This document shows positions 44,116 to 52,752 of a stretch of DNA of 64,000 bases, in pieces. Position 1 is the stretch's first letter. Each line of letters begins with the position of its first letter. The translations under genes were made by a program, and so were the position numbers. Origin of the DNA: Roseivivax halodurans JCM 10272 (GTDB lineage: Bacteria > Pseudomonadota > Alphaproteobacteria > Rhodobacterales > Rhodobacteraceae); NCBI RefSeq assembly GCF_000521785.1, contig NZ_JALZ01000011.1, positions 1 through 64,000 on the forward strand. The letters run 5' to 3'. Below the pieces are notes generated by a model. The model saw only the letters and a program-made list of their open reading frames with translations, was not told where the DNA came from and did no database searches.

Positions 44116-45103
44116 GAACCTCCTCGAGGATCGAGCGGTCCCAGAGATCCGGCGTCACGTCGCGCCCGAGCAGCGCCAGCGTCTCGATATTGGCTGCCAC
44201 CGTCTCGTCGGTCCACCAGCCGAAACCGTTTGTGTCGGTGAGATCAGAGAACATGAGCGGCACCTGCCGCTCGGCCTGCAGCCTCTGCGTCTCGAGGTCG
44301 AGCCCCGCATCCGGGAAGCGCTCGACGGTCAATTGCGCCGCGGCGTCCGTATCGGCGCGGTAGGCCTCCCATCCGCGGATCTCGCCGGCGATGAGATCGA
44401 CGATCTCCTGGCGGCGATTGGCGAGGCTGTCCTCGGTGGAGATATAGGTCTGCGAATGCACCGCGTAGCCGTGATCGGCCATCAGCATGGTCCGGTTCTC
44501 GACCCCCTGGATGGTCATCGCGACCGGCAGGTCGGTCTCCCAGCAAAGCAGGCAATCGACCTCGCCCGACACCAGCGGCTGGGGCGAATATTGCGTCGGC
44601 ACGATCTCGATCGCGCCCATGTTGACGTCGTTGAGCTTGCAGAGCGCCTCGAGCACCGGCGTGTTGGCGAGCGCCATGCCGATCTTCTTGCCGATGAGGT
44701 CCGAAGGCTCTTCCACCGGATTGCCCGGGAGCGAGGCGATCACGAAGGGGTTCTTCTGCATCGCCACCATCAGGATCTTGAACGGCGCGCCCTCCGCCAC
44801 GGCCGCCGCGGTGTAATCGGCCGCGGATATGCCGACGAGCGCGGTCCCCGAGATCACCGGCGGCTCGACCGGCGCGTTCGGCCCCCCCTGCAGGAGCGAG
44901 ACGTCGAGCCCGCTCTCCTGCCACCAGCCGTTCTCCTGTGCGAGATAGCTGCCGGCGAACTGCACGGAATGCAGCCACGAGAGCTGCAGCGCCACCGGCG
45001 TCTGGGCAAGCGCCCGGCCTGCCGGAAGTCCGAGGGCCAGAAGGCCCGTGCCCGCCGCTCCGGCTCCGAGAAGCGTCCGGCGGCTCAGTTTCGATGCATT
45101 CAT
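44105..45103 (-). CDS. ABC transporter substrate-binding protein (NMT1/THI5-like)
   Basis: The 332-residue protein begins with a Tat-type signal (SRRTLLGAGAAGTGLLALGL, cut after RALAQ) and then QLSWLHSVQFAGSYLAQENGW, the NMT1/THI5-like fold used for pyrimidines, thiamine precursors, sulfonates or nitrate. VEEPSDLIGKKIGMA and VSGEVDCLLCWETD are further family blocks. I see no TPP riboswitch upstream, so a thiamine precursor is not supported. It leads the operon binding protein - ATPase - permease - glycosyltransferase. Confidence 0.9.
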   Translation of the reverse strand: MNASKLSRRTLLGAGAAGTGLLALGLPAGRALAQTPVALQLSWLHSVQFAGSYLAQENGWWQESGLDVSLLQGGPNAPVEPPVISGTALVGISAADYTAAAVAEGAPFKILMVAMQKNPFVIASLPGNPVEEPSDLIGKKIGMALANTPVLEALCKLNDVNMGAIEIVPTQYSPQPLVSGEVDCLLCWETDLPVAMTIQGVENRTMLMADHGYAVHSQTYISTEDSLANRRQEIVDLIAGEIRGWEAYRADTDAAAQLTVERFPDAGLDLETQRLQAERQVPLMFSDLTDTNGFGWWTDETVAANIETLALLGRDVTPDLWDRSILEEVHGA

Positions 45104-45614
45104 GTCCGTCTCCCTGTCGTCCCCTGCCAGCCTAGGCTACGGCGCCGAAAGGGAAAGCGACGAAAAATGTCGCAGGCGCCGCAAGCTTCGCGGGACGTAG
45201 GGCATGGGGGCCACAAGACCGGAATCTGTAACGCGAGTTGAGGCAGATGTGAGCCGGGCGCCCAGGGGCCCGGCTCACACGATCGCCAAGGAGGGGCTGC
45301 CGGAGACCTCGAAGTGCCCGGTGGCCCGGCTGCGGACGGGACAGATCCTCGCCTGCCGTTTCGTTGGCCACGGACAGAAACTGGGAAAATGCCCGTGTTG
45401 ACCGTACCGCCGCGCCCAGTTGACACGCAGCCATCGTCGTCCCAACCGAAAGGACATCACTCGGGTCCCGCACTTGATAAATGAGATCGCGGGAACCGGT
45501 GCGCCGGTCTCGTGATCGGGCCGTCATCCCAAAGACGAGCTTGCCCCGGACCTCACTCCTTGGTGGACAGCGACGTGTGCCCGCCGCTATTCAAGACCGG
45601 GAATGGAGAGTTCG
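45104..45614. other. Divergent intergenic region, ABC operon / LuxR gene
   Basis: This 511-base region shows no supported gene; the longest open frame has no ribosome binding site or protein-like composition. It holds a long hairpin (45249-45278), a 10-base palindrome AGCCTAGGCT (45129-45138) near the ABC operon start, and a small hairpin GCGAC-N7-GTCGC (45157-45173). TTGACA occurs at 45419 without a matching -10. Confidence 0.45.
45249..45278. promoter_or_regulatory. Perfect 11-bp hairpin upstream of the ABC operon
   Basis: GTGAGCCGGGC and GCCCGGCTCAC form a perfect 11-bp stem with an 8-nt loop. It is about 145 bases upstream of the ABC operon start codon and 337 upstream of the LuxR gene. 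There is no U-run on either strand, so it may be a leader RNA structure, a small-RNA element or an operator. Confidence 0.45.
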
Positions 45615-46427
45615 ATGACAGAGTGTGCAACCGAAACCATTGCCCCGCGCGATCTCCCCCGGCCGCTCGAGGCCCGGGACCGCGCCTACCTGATCGACCT
45701 CACAAACGCCGACACGATCGAGACGTTGTGGGCGATGCATTGCGCGCGCATGGCCGAATACGGCTTCGACCGGCTGCTCTACGGCTTCACCCGGTTCCGC
45801 ACGCCCACATCGCTCGGCGATCCGGCCGATTTCCTGATGCTGACCAATCACGACGCGACCTATACCGACACCTTCGTCGGCAAGCGCCTCTACCACCACG
45901 CCCCGATGGTCCGCTGGGCGCTCGAGCATGAAGGCGTCTGCTCGTGGCGGGTCCTGAGCGACATGCGGCAATCGGGCATCCTCACGGCCGCGGAACAGCG
46001 GGTGATCGACTTCAACCTCTCCCACGGGGTCGAGGCCGGCTATTCGATCAGCTTCCGCTCCGTGTCGAGCCGCGCCAAGGGCGCCATCGCCCTGACCGCG
46101 GCCGGGGGAACCAGCCAGGACGAGGTCGACCGGCTCTGGGAGGAGCATGGCGACGACATCGTCCTGATGAACAATCTCGTGCATCTCAAGATCCTCACCC
46201 TGCCCTACGTGCCGGCCAACCAGTCGCTGACACGGCGCCAGCGCGAAGCCCTGGAATGGGTGGGGGACGGCAAGACCATGGCCGACATCGCGCAGATCAT
46301 GGGCCTCACCCAGGCGACCATCGAGAAGCATCTGCGCCTCGCCCGCGAGGCCCTGAACGTCGACACCACGGCCCAGGCGGTCCTCAAGGCGGCGTTCCAG
46401 AACCAGATGTTCAAGGTTGACCTCTGA
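45615..46427 (+). CDS. LuxR family regulator with autoinducer-binding domain (solo)
   Basis: The 270-residue protein has an autoinducer-binding domain (about 20-185) and a LuxR-type helix-turn-helix (about 205-265: SLTRRQREALEWVGDGKTMADIA, then GLTQATIEKHLRLAREALN). No luxI gene is in the window. Aligned by eye to LasR, three of the usual ligand-pocket residues differ: Trp60 is Tyr, Tyr64 is Phe and Asp73 is Ala in LYHHAPMVRWA, while the late Trp (CSW) is kept. It may bind something other than a standard acyl-homoserine lactone. GGAGAG lies four bases before ATG 45615; an in-frame ATG is 12 bases upstream. Confidence 0.9.
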   Translation: MTECATETIAPRDLPRPLEARDRAYLIDLTNADTIETLWAMHCARMAEYGFDRLLYGFTRFRTPTSLGDPADFLMLTNHDATYTDTFVGKRLYHHAPMVRWALEHEGVCSWRVLSDMRQSGILTAAEQRVIDFNLSHGVEAGYSISFRSVSSRAKGAIALTAAGGTSQDEVDRLWEEHGDDIVLMNNLVHLKILTLPYVPANQSLTRRQREALEWVGDGKTMADIAQIMGLTQATIEKHLRLAREALNVDTTAQAVLKAAFQNQMFKVDL

Positions 46428-46734
46428 GCGTCTCTTGCGCGTGAAAATTGCGTAAACCTAAGTCCATTCAACATTTCTTTACAGTGGGTCAGGAAAACCC
46501 GACTTTAAATTGTGGCGTCAAATTGTCACCCTGATCATGTTCCGTGAGTGACGGCCGCAAGGCCGGGGACGCTGGGGGCCGCATCCCCGTAATTTCGGGG
46601 CTCTGCGGTCTTCGATAGTTGCGGCTCGCCCGGCAGCATTTCCTGTCGGGCCCGTCGCGGGCTCGGTCGCCGGCCGTTCGTCAACCCCAATGTCGTGGTC
46701 GGCGGCCGGGTCTTCAGTATGTTGATTTCCATAA
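46428..46734. other. Convergent intergenic region rich in hairpins
   Basis: About 300 bases between the ends of the LuxR gene and tsf, with no supported gene. GGGT-CAGGAAA-ACCC then GACTTT (near 46486-46507) may end the LuxR transcript. CCGCA-CCCCG-loop-CGGGG-TGCGG (46579-46608) is a two-part hairpin. A small RNA is possible but I find no clear promoter for one. Confidence 0.4.
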
Positions 46735-46764
46735 CGAAAGAAGCCGCCCATATCGGGCGGCTTC
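46735..46764 (-). terminator. Intrinsic terminator of rpsB-tsf
   Basis: On the minus strand GAAGCCGCCC-GATAT-GGGCGGCTTC forms a perfect 10-bp stem, followed by TTTCGTT. It lies 26 bases after the tsf stop. Confidence 0.85.
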
Positions 46765-46790
46765 ACTTCCGTCACGGTCGGGCCGATGTC

Positions 46791-47666
46791 TCAGCCCTGG
46801 GCCGCCTTGGCGACCTCTGCCGCGAAGTCTTCCTTTTCCTTCTCGATGCCCTCGCCCACGGCGAGACGCACGTAGCCGACGATCTCGGCACCGGCATCGG
46901 CCGCGGCCTGAGCGACGGTCTTGTCCGGATCGACGACGAAGGACTGGCCGAGCAGCGTGATCTCGGCGAGGTACTTCTTCATCCGGCCCTCGATCATCTT
47001 CTCGATGACCTGCTCCGGCTTGCCCGATTCCCGCGCGATATCCATCTGGAGCTGGCGCTCCTTCTCGACGGTCGCGGGGTCGAGCTCGGCCTCGGACAGC
47101 GCCGCCGGCTGCGTCGCCGCGATGTGCATCGCGACCTGGCGACCGAACGCCTCGTCGCCGCCCTTGAGCGCCACAAGCACGCCAATCTGGCCCATGCCGT
47201 TCGCGGCCGCGTTGTGCACGTAGGTCGCGACGGTCTCGCCCTCGAGCTTCGCCATCCGGCGCAGCGACATGTTCTCGCCGATCTTGGCGATGGCGTCGGT
47301 CAGACGGTCGTTCACCGTCTTGCCGCCCATGTCGGCCGCCTTCAGCGCCTCGACGTCGTCCACCTCGGTGGCCTTCTCGGCGATATCGCCGACCATCGAC
47401 TGGAACTCGGCGTTCTTGGCGACGAAGTCGGTCTCGGCATTCACCTCGACCGCGACGCCGGTGCCGCCCTTGACCTTGACCGCGACAAGGCCCTCGGCCG
47501 CGGTGCGGCCGGCCTTCTTGGCGGCCTTGGCGAGGCCCTTGGTGCGCAGCCAGTCGATCGCGGCGTCCATGTCGCCGTCGGTCTCGGTTAGCGCCTTCTT
47601 GGCGTCCATCATGCCTGCGCCGGTCGTCTCGCGCAGTTCCTTCACCTGTGCAGCGGTGATCGCCAT
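46791..47666 (-). CDS. tsf: Elongation factor Ts
   Basis: The 291-residue factor exchanges GDP for GTP on EF-Tu. It has an N-terminal UBA-like domain ([22 protein letters not shown]) and the signature [14 protein letters not shown] near 75-88, followed by the two EF-TS core halves. GAGGAG precedes ATG 47666. It follows rpsB in the usual order, with a hairpin between them; pyrH does not follow. Confidence 0.97.
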   Translation of the reverse strand: MAITAAQVKELRETTGAGMMDAKKALTETDGDMDAAIDWLRTKGLAKAAKKAGRTAAEGLVAVKVKGGTGVAVEVNAETDFVAKNAEFQSMVGDIAEKATEVDDVEALKAADMGGKTVNDRLTDAIAKIGENMSLRRMAKLEGETVATYVHNAAANGMGQIGVLVALKGGDEAFGRQVAMHIAATQPAALSEAELDPATVEKERQLQMDIARESGKPEQVIEKMIEGRMKKYLAEITLLGQSFVVDPDKTVAQAAADAGAEIVGYVRLAVGEGIEKEKEDFAAEVAKAAQG

Positions 47667-47729
47667 CACGGCTCTCCTCATCTTCGTCGGGTGTCGGGGC
47701 GGGCCCGTCATGCCTGCCCTCTTGTCACG

Positions 47730-47762
47730 GTCCCGTAACGCTGACGCGACAGCGGGACCGCC
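47730..47762 (-). promoter_or_regulatory. Hairpin between rpsB and tsf
   Basis: CGGTCCCG (47730-47737) pairs with CGGGACCG (47755-47762), 8 bp with a 17-nt loop in which CGCT/AGCG allows an alternative fold. There is no U-run. Such an element may lower tsf relative to rpsB or stabilise the rpsB message. Confidence 0.45.
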
Positions 47763-47768
47763 CTCAAA

Positions 47769-48557
47769 TCAGGCCTGCTCGGCCGGTGCCTCTGCCGGAG
47801 CGGCTTCGGTTGCCTCGACGTCCTCGCCGGCATCCTCGAGCGCGCCGAGATCGACGCCCGCGCCCTCGAGCTGCGCCGTCATGCCGTCGAGCGCCGCGCG
47901 GCTCGCGAGGTCGGTGTAGAGGCCGATGGCGCGCGCCGCGTCATCGTTGCCGGGGATGATGTAGTCGACGCCGTCGGGCGAGCAGTTGGTGTCCACGACC
48001 GCCGCGACCGGAATGCCGAGCTTCTTGGCCTCCGCGATCGCCAGCTGCTCCTTCTTGACGTCGATGACGAAGAGAAGGTCGGGCAGGCCGCCCATCTCGC
48101 GGATGCCGCCGAGCGAGGCCTGCAGTTTCGCCTGCTCGCGCTCCATGCCGAGCCGCTCCTTCTTGGTCAGGCCCTCGGCGCCGGTTTCCATCTGCTCGTC
48201 GATCGACTTGAGACGCTGGATCGACTTCGAGACGGTCTGCCAGTTGGTGAGCGTGCCGCCCAGCCAGCGGTGGTTCATGTAGTATTGAGCGCATTTCTCG
48301 GCGGCCTCGGCCACCGGCTGCTGCGCCTGGCGCTTGGTGCCCACGAAGAGCACGCGGCCGCCCTTGGCGACGGTCTCGCGGATCGCGTTCAGCGCCGCGT
48401 CGAGCATCGGCACGGTCTGCGTCAGGTCGACGATGTGGATGCCGTTGCGCGCGCCGTAGATGAACTCGCCCATGCGGGGGTTCCAGCGCTGCGTCTGGTG
48501 GCCGAAGTGAACGCCAGCTTCGAGCAGCTGACGCATGTTGAACTCGGGAAGAGCCAT
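47769..48557 (-). CDS. rpsB: 30S ribosomal protein S2
   Basis: The 262-residue protein is ribosomal protein S2, needed for the small subunit. It starts [20 protein letters not shown] and has [36 protein letters not shown] and [22 protein letters not shown]. The C-terminal 45 residues form an acidic Ala/Glu extension, as in many alphaproteobacteria. AAGGA precedes the ATG. The 200-base leader may contain an autoregulatory structure, but I did not identify one. Confidence 0.97.
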   Translation of the reverse strand: MALPEFNMRQLLEAGVHFGHQTQRWNPRMGEFIYGARNGIHIVDLTQTVPMLDAALNAIRETVAKGGRVLFVGTKRQAQQPVAEAAEKCAQYYMNHRWLGGTLTNWQTVSKSIQRLKSIDEQMETGAEGLTKKERLGMEREQAKLQASLGGIREMGGLPDLLFVIDVKKEQLAIAEAKKLGIPVAAVVDTNCSPDGVDYIIPGNDDAARAIGLYTDLASRAALDGMTAQLEGAGVDLGALEDAGEDVEATEAAPAEAPAEQA

Positions 48558-48751
48558 GCGGTCGTATCCTTTCCGGTTTACGCCTCGGCGGGGTCATGGC
48601 CCTTGTCGGACCAACCGGTGGACGTCCGGGGATGTCTCCCCCGATCCGCCCGTCCCCACCTGCGGGATTGCGAAGTGGCGCGCGTCTACCCCGGAACGCG
48701 CCCGCGCACAAGAGCCCCGCACCCGATTTCCGCCGAAAGCCCTGCGCCCGC

Positions 48752-48800
48752 CCTTCTTCTTGATCCAAATATCCCGGGAGCGCGAGGGCAGCGCCCTCGC
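48752..48800 (-). repeat. Composite intergenic repeat, copy 4
   Basis: On the minus strand: GCGAGGGC-GCT-GCCCTCGC (8-bp stem), then GCTCCCGGGATATTTGGATC and AAGAAGAAG. It lies in the divergent gap between rpsB and psuK, 55 bases before the psuK start. Here it is not at the end of any gene, which argues against a pure terminator role. Confidence 0.7.
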
Positions 48801-48854
48801 TCCTGCCCCCGTCACCCGCTTGCGCCCTCCCCGCGGCTCGGCCACAAGGACGCC

Positions 48855-49760
48855 ATGACCGCCCCTGCCGACATCCGCCCCGACATTCTCTGCATCGGCT
48901 CCGTCCTCTGGGACGTCATCGGCCGCTCGGCGAGCCACATGGCCAAGGGCTCCGACGTCCCGGGCCGCATCGTCACGATCCCCGGCGGCGTCGCGCTCAA
49001 CATCGCCATGACCCTCGCCCGCTTCGGTCTCAGGCCGGCGCTCCTCTCGGCGGTCGGCCGCGATCCGGAAGGGGACCACCTCGTCGCCGAATGCGACGGG
49101 CTCGGGCTCGACACCAGCTATCTCTACCGCTCCGACGATCTCAAGACCGACCGCTACATGGCCGTCGAGGGTGCGAACGGCCTCATCGCCGCCATCGCCG
49201 ACGCCCATTCGCTGGAAGAGGCCGGGGCCAAGATCCTGCGCCCGCTCGGCGACGGCCGGCTCGCCACCGAGGACAGCCCCTTCGACGGCGCCGTCGCCCT
49301 CGACGGCAACCTCACCGAGCAGCTCCTCGACGAGATCGCCACCGGGCCGCTCTTCCGCGCCGCCGACCTCCGCGTCGCCCCCGCCTCGCCCGGCAAGGCC
49401 GAGCGCCTGCTGCCGTTCCTGCGCGCGGGCCGCGGCACGCTCTACGTCAATCTCGAAGAGGCCGGCATCCTCTGCCTTGCGCGTTTCGAGAGCGCCGAGG
49501 CCGCCGCCACAGCACTTCTCGGCCGCGGCGCCGCCCGCGCCGTCGTCACCCATGGCGGCAACGAGACCTGCGATGCGAGCGCCGAGGGGCACCTCGTCCG
49601 CCGCCCGCCCGAGGTCATGGTCACCCGCGTGACCGGCGCGGGCGACACCTTCATGGCGGCCCACATCGCCGCCGAACGCGCGGGCGCCTCCCGCGAGGAC
49701 GCGCTCGTCCGCGCCCAATCCGCCGCCGCCGCCTACGTCTCCGGAGACCACCCCACATGA
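48855..49760 (+). CDS. psuK: PfkB-family carbohydrate kinase, probable pseudouridine kinase
   Basis: The 301-residue kinase has the two PfkB signatures: IPGGVALNIAMTLARFG near the start and VTRVTGAGDTFMAAHIAAE near 275, where the Asp is the catalytic base. The neighbour psuG, whose start overlaps its stop (ATGA), makes pseudouridine the likely substrate: PsuK would make pseudouridine 5'-phosphate. AAGGA precedes ATG 48855. Specificity rests on context. Confidence 0.85.
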   Translation: MTAPADIRPDILCIGSVLWDVIGRSASHMAKGSDVPGRIVTIPGGVALNIAMTLARFGLRPALLSAVGRDPEGDHLVAECDGLGLDTSYLYRSDDLKTDRYMAVEGANGLIAAIADAHSLEEAGAKILRPLGDGRLATEDSPFDGAVALDGNLTEQLLDEIATGPLFRAADLRVAPASPGKAERLLPFLRAGRGTLYVNLEEAGILCLARFESAEAAATALLGRGAARAVVTHGGNETCDASAEGHLVRRPPEVMVTRVTGAGDTFMAAHIAAERAGASREDALVRAQSAAAAYVSGDHPT

Positions 49761-50674
49761 GCCTCATCACGCTTTCGCCCGCCGTCGCCGACGCCATCGA
49801 GAACGGCCGCCCCGTCGTCGCGCTCGAATCGACGATCATCACCCACGGCATGCCCTGGCCGCAGAACCTCGACATCGCCCGCCGGATCGAGGCGACGGTG
49901 CGCGAGAACGGCGCCGAGCCCGCCACCATCGCGGTCATAAACGGCACGCTCCACGTCGGCCTCGAGGACGCCCAGATCGAGGCACTCGCCAAGGCCGAGC
50001 GGGTCGCCAAGCTCTCCCGCGCCGATCTCGCCGTCTGCATGGCCGAGGGCCGCACCGGCGCGACGACCGTCGCCGCCACCATGATCGCCGCCGCGATGGC
50101 GGGGATCGAGGTCTTCGCCACCGGCGGCATCGGCGGCGTGCATCGCGGCGCCGACAAGAGCTTCGACGTCTCCGCCGACCTGCAGGAGCTTGGCTATTCC
50201 CCGGTCACCGTCGTCGCGGCGGGCCCGAAAGCCATCCTCGATCTGCCGAAGACGCTCGAAGTGCTCGAGACCGGCGGCGTCCCAGTCGTCGCCTTCGGCC
50301 AGGACATGCTCCCGGCCTTCTGGTCACGCTCCTCGGGTCTGCGCGCGCCGCTGCGCATGGACGATCCCGCCGCCATCGCCCGCGCCCACCGGATGCGCCG
50401 CCGCCTCGGCCTGCCGGGCGGCCAGCTCGTCGCCAACCCGATCCCCGAGGAGGCCGAAATCCCGCGCGCCGAGATGACGCCGGTGATCACCCGCGCGATG
50501 CAGGACGCCGAGGCGCACGGCATCTTCGGCAAGGACCTCACGCCCTACCTCCTCCAGCGGATCTACGAGCTCACCGAGGGACGCTCGCTCGATGCCAATG
50601 TCGCGCTCGTTCTCCACAACGCCGCTCTCGGCGCCAGGATCGCCGCGGAATTGGTCAAGCTTCCGACGGAGTGA
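49757..50674 (+). CDS. psuG: Pseudouridine-5'-phosphate glycosidase
   Basis: The 305-residue enzyme splits the C-glycosidic bond of pseudouridine 5'-phosphate to uracil and ribose 5-phosphate. It has VALESTIITHGMPWPQN, RTGATTVAATMIAAAMAGI, FATGGIGGVHRGADKSFDVS (manganese and catalytic lysine region) and LVANPIPEEAEIP. The length is normal for the family. It is coupled to psuK by a 4-nt overlap. No pseudouridine transporter is adjacent, so the substrate may come from RNA turnover. Confidence 0.96.
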   Translation: MSLITLSPAVADAIENGRPVVALESTIITHGMPWPQNLDIARRIEATVRENGAEPATIAVINGTLHVGLEDAQIEALAKAERVAKLSRADLAVCMAEGRTGATTVAATMIAAAMAGIEVFATGGIGGVHRGADKSFDVSADLQELGYSPVTVVAAGPKAILDLPKTLEVLETGGVPVVAFGQDMLPAFWSRSSGLRAPLRMDDPAAIARAHRMRRRLGLPGGQLVANPIPEEAEIPRAEMTPVITRAMQDAEAHGIFGKDLTPYLLQRIYELTEGRSLDANVALVLHNAALGARIAAELVKLPTE

Positions 50675-50755
50675 GGCGCCTCCCCCGCGCCGCCATTGTA
50701 TATTTCGCGGGCGCCGCCTAATTTCCTCGGGACCTGATCGGACGGCCACAAGACG

Positions 50756-51439
50756 ATGACCACCCCTTTCGACCCCCAGCCGCGGCGTCCCGGACTTCTC
50801 GCCGGCCTCCGGGCGAGCTTTCTGACCGGCATCGTGGTGATCGCCCCCGTCGGCCTCACCGTCTGGCTCATCTGGACGGTGATCGGCTGGATCGACGGGG
50901 TGGTGCTGCCGCTGGTGCCGGGACGGCTCGATCCCGAGCAGTACATCGGCATCAACCTCCGCGGCATCGGGGTGATCTTCTTCTTGTTCTTCACGGTGCT
51001 GGTGGGCTGGATCGCCAAGGGCATCATCGGCCGCTCGCTGATCCGCTGGGCCGAGAGCCTTGTGGCGCAGCTGCCCATCGTCCGCTCGGTCTATAACGGC
51101 GTGAAGCAGATCGCCGAGACGGTCTTCGTGCAATCCGAACGCAGCTTCGAGACGGCATGCCTCGTCGAATATCCCCGCAAGGGCATCTGGGCGATCGGCT
51201 TCATCTCGACCGAGACCAAGGGCGAGGTGGCGCACAAGGCGATCGTCGGCGGCGGCATGACCTCGGTCTTCGTCCCGACGACCCCCAACCCGACCTCCGG
51301 CTTCCTGCTGTTCTTCCCCACCGAGGACGTCATCGAGCTCGACATGAGCATCGAGGAAGCGGCCAAGCTCGTGATCTCCGCGGGCCTCGTCTATCCCCAC
51401 GAAGACCCCAAGGAACCGCCGGCCCGCCTGGTCTCCTGA
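50756..51439 (+). CDS. DUF502 membrane protein
   Basis: The 227-residue protein has two transmembrane helices (about 20-43 and 68-90) and the DUF502 blocks LTGIVVIAPVGLTVWLIW, the LPIVRSVYNGVKQIAETVF stretch, and FVPTTPNPTSGFLLFFPTEDV. The soluble part after the second helix is strand-rich. Function is unknown; plant relatives (COV1) affect vascular patterning. It is 81 bases after psuG on the same strand and convergent with the small lipoprotein gene. Confidence 0.88.
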   Translation: MTTPFDPQPRRPGLLAGLRASFLTGIVVIAPVGLTVWLIWTVIGWIDGVVLPLVPGRLDPEQYIGINLRGIGVIFFLFFTVLVGWIAKGIIGRSLIRWAESLVAQLPIVRSVYNGVKQIAETVFVQSERSFETACLVEYPRKGIWAIGFISTETKGEVAHKAIVGGGMTSVFVPTTPNPTSGFLLFFPTEDVIELDMSIEEAAKLVISAGLVYPHEDPKEPPARLVS

Positions 51440-51461
51440 CGGGCGCGCCGACGGCCCGGGC

Positions 51462-51629
51462 TCACTCGTTGTTTTCGCAGGTCGCGGTCGCCGGACGGTT
51501 CGGCACGTCGAGCGCGCAATCGTCTGGGGTCACGTTCGCCGGTGCGGCGGCGTTCGAGCCGGACACGGCAGCCGTGTCGCAGCCCCCGAGCGCGGTCAGG
51601 ACGGCCATGAGGCCAAGCGTCTTTTTCAT
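51462..51629 (-). CDS. Small putative lipoprotein
   Basis: The 55-residue precursor starts MKKTLGLMAVLTALGGC, a clear lipoprotein signal with the lipobox LGGC and Cys17 as the acylated residue. The mature part is 39 residues with two more cysteines (PDDCALDVPN and TATCENNE), probably disulfide-bonded. Mature length suggests a small periplasmic or outer-membrane-attached peptide of unknown function. GGAG precedes the ATG. A longer in-frame upstream start would put the signal peptide internally and is rejected. Confidence 0.7.
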   Translation of the reverse strand: MKKTLGLMAVLTALGGCDTAAVSGSNAAAPANVTPDDCALDVPNRPATATCENNE

Positions 51630-51837
51630 GGAATCTCCGGTTCTTGCATGCGGCGGCCCGTCCGCCGTCCGCAGCGACCTAGACGCGGGCAGTGCCGCAG
51701 CGAGAGACATCACGCGAGCGTGAAGAATTGATGTTCCGGAGCCACCGGCGCTTGCAAAGCCGCGGCCAGATCCGATCTCTGGGCGGGAGGCACGCATCTT
51801 GCCGTGCCAAGGGACAGAAACTCAAGGACTTCTCAAT

Positions 51838-52752
51838 ATGGACTGGCTCTTCGTGGCCCTCGGCCTCGGCGCGCTTCTCGGCGGCGGCGAACTCCTCGTT
51901 TCGGGCGCCGTGGCGCTCGCCACACGCTTCCGCGTCCCGCCGATGGTCATCGGCCTCACGCTCGTCGGCTTCGGCACCTCCGCGCCCGAACTCTTCACCT
52001 CCATCAACGCCGCGCTGACCGACCGTCCCGGCATCGCGCTCGGCAACGTTGTCGGCTCGAACATCGCCAACATCCTGCTGATCGTCGGCATCGCCGCCCT
52101 CATCGCGCCGATCGCCGTCAACCCGGCGCGCCTGCGCCGCGACGCGATCTGGCTCGGGGCCGCCACCCTCGCCGGCGTCGGACTGACGCTCCTGCCGGAG
52201 GTCGGCCGCTTCGCGGGCCTCGCCCTCGTCGTCCTCCTCGCCGCCTTCCTCGCCGTGACGCTCCGCTCGGGCGACACCGCGCTCAACGAGCCCGCGCCCG
52301 AAACCCATGCCGGCGCCCTGCCCTCGGCCCTGCGCTTTGGCAGCGGTCTCGCGCTCACGCTTCTCGGCGCGATCCTCCTCGTCGACGGCGCGACCGGCGT
52401 CGCGCGCGATTTCGGCGTTTCCGAGGCGGTCATCGGCCTCACGCTCGTCGCCGTCGGCACGTCGCTGCCCGAGCTTGTGACCTCGGTCCTCGCAGCGCGG
52501 CGCGGTCACAGCGACGTCGCGCTCGGCAACGTCATCGGCTCGAACATCTTCAACATCGCCGGCATCCTCGGCATCACCGCCCTGATCTCGCCCCTGCCCG
52601 TCGATCCGCAGATCGCGCGCTTCGACATCTGGGTGATGCTCGCCGCCACCGTGCTGCTCGTGGTCTTCGCCTCCACCGGCCGCCGCATCGGCCGGCGCGA
52701 GGGCGCGGCGCTCTTCGTGCTCTACGGCGCCTATCTCTGGATGCTCAGTTGA
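51838..52752 (+). CDS. Calcium/sodium antiporter (YrbG-like)
   Basis: The 304-residue inner-membrane exchanger has about ten helices and both alpha repeats of the CaCA superfamily: GTSAPELFTSINAAL with GNVVGSNIANILLIVG, and GTSLPELVTSVLAARRG with GNVIGSNIFNIAGILG. The acidic residues in both repeats bind the cation. AAGGA lies eight bases before ATG 51838. Its last eight bases overlap the convergent patatin gene. Confidence 0.94.
   Translation: MDWLFVALGLGALLGGGELLVSGAVALATRFRVPPMVIGLTLVGFGTSAPELFTSINAALTDRPGIALGNVVGSNIANILLIVGIAALIAPIAVNPARLRRDAIWLGAATLAGVGLTLLPEVGRFAGLALVVLLAAFLAVTLRSGDTALNEPAPETHAGALPSALRFGSGLALTLLGAILLVDGATGVARDFGVSEAVIGLTLVAVGTSLPELVTSVLAARRGHSDVALGNVIGSNIFNIAGILGITALISPLPVDPQIARFDIWVMLAATVLLVVFASTGRRIGRREGAALFVLYGAYLWMLS

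Noticed and set aside
45104-45250. TPP riboswitch before the THI5-like binding protein
   Set aside because: None of the conserved THI-box segments (CTGAGA, GAACCTGA-type, final GCG..GGGA) occur in the leader.
45132-45527. A 131-codon minus-strand frame in the ABC/LuxR gap
   Set aside because: No ribosome binding site, mixed composition without hydrophobic core, and it crosses the long hairpin.
46518-46775. An 85-codon minus-strand frame after tsf
   Set aside because: It starts around the tsf terminator hairpin and has no protein-like features.
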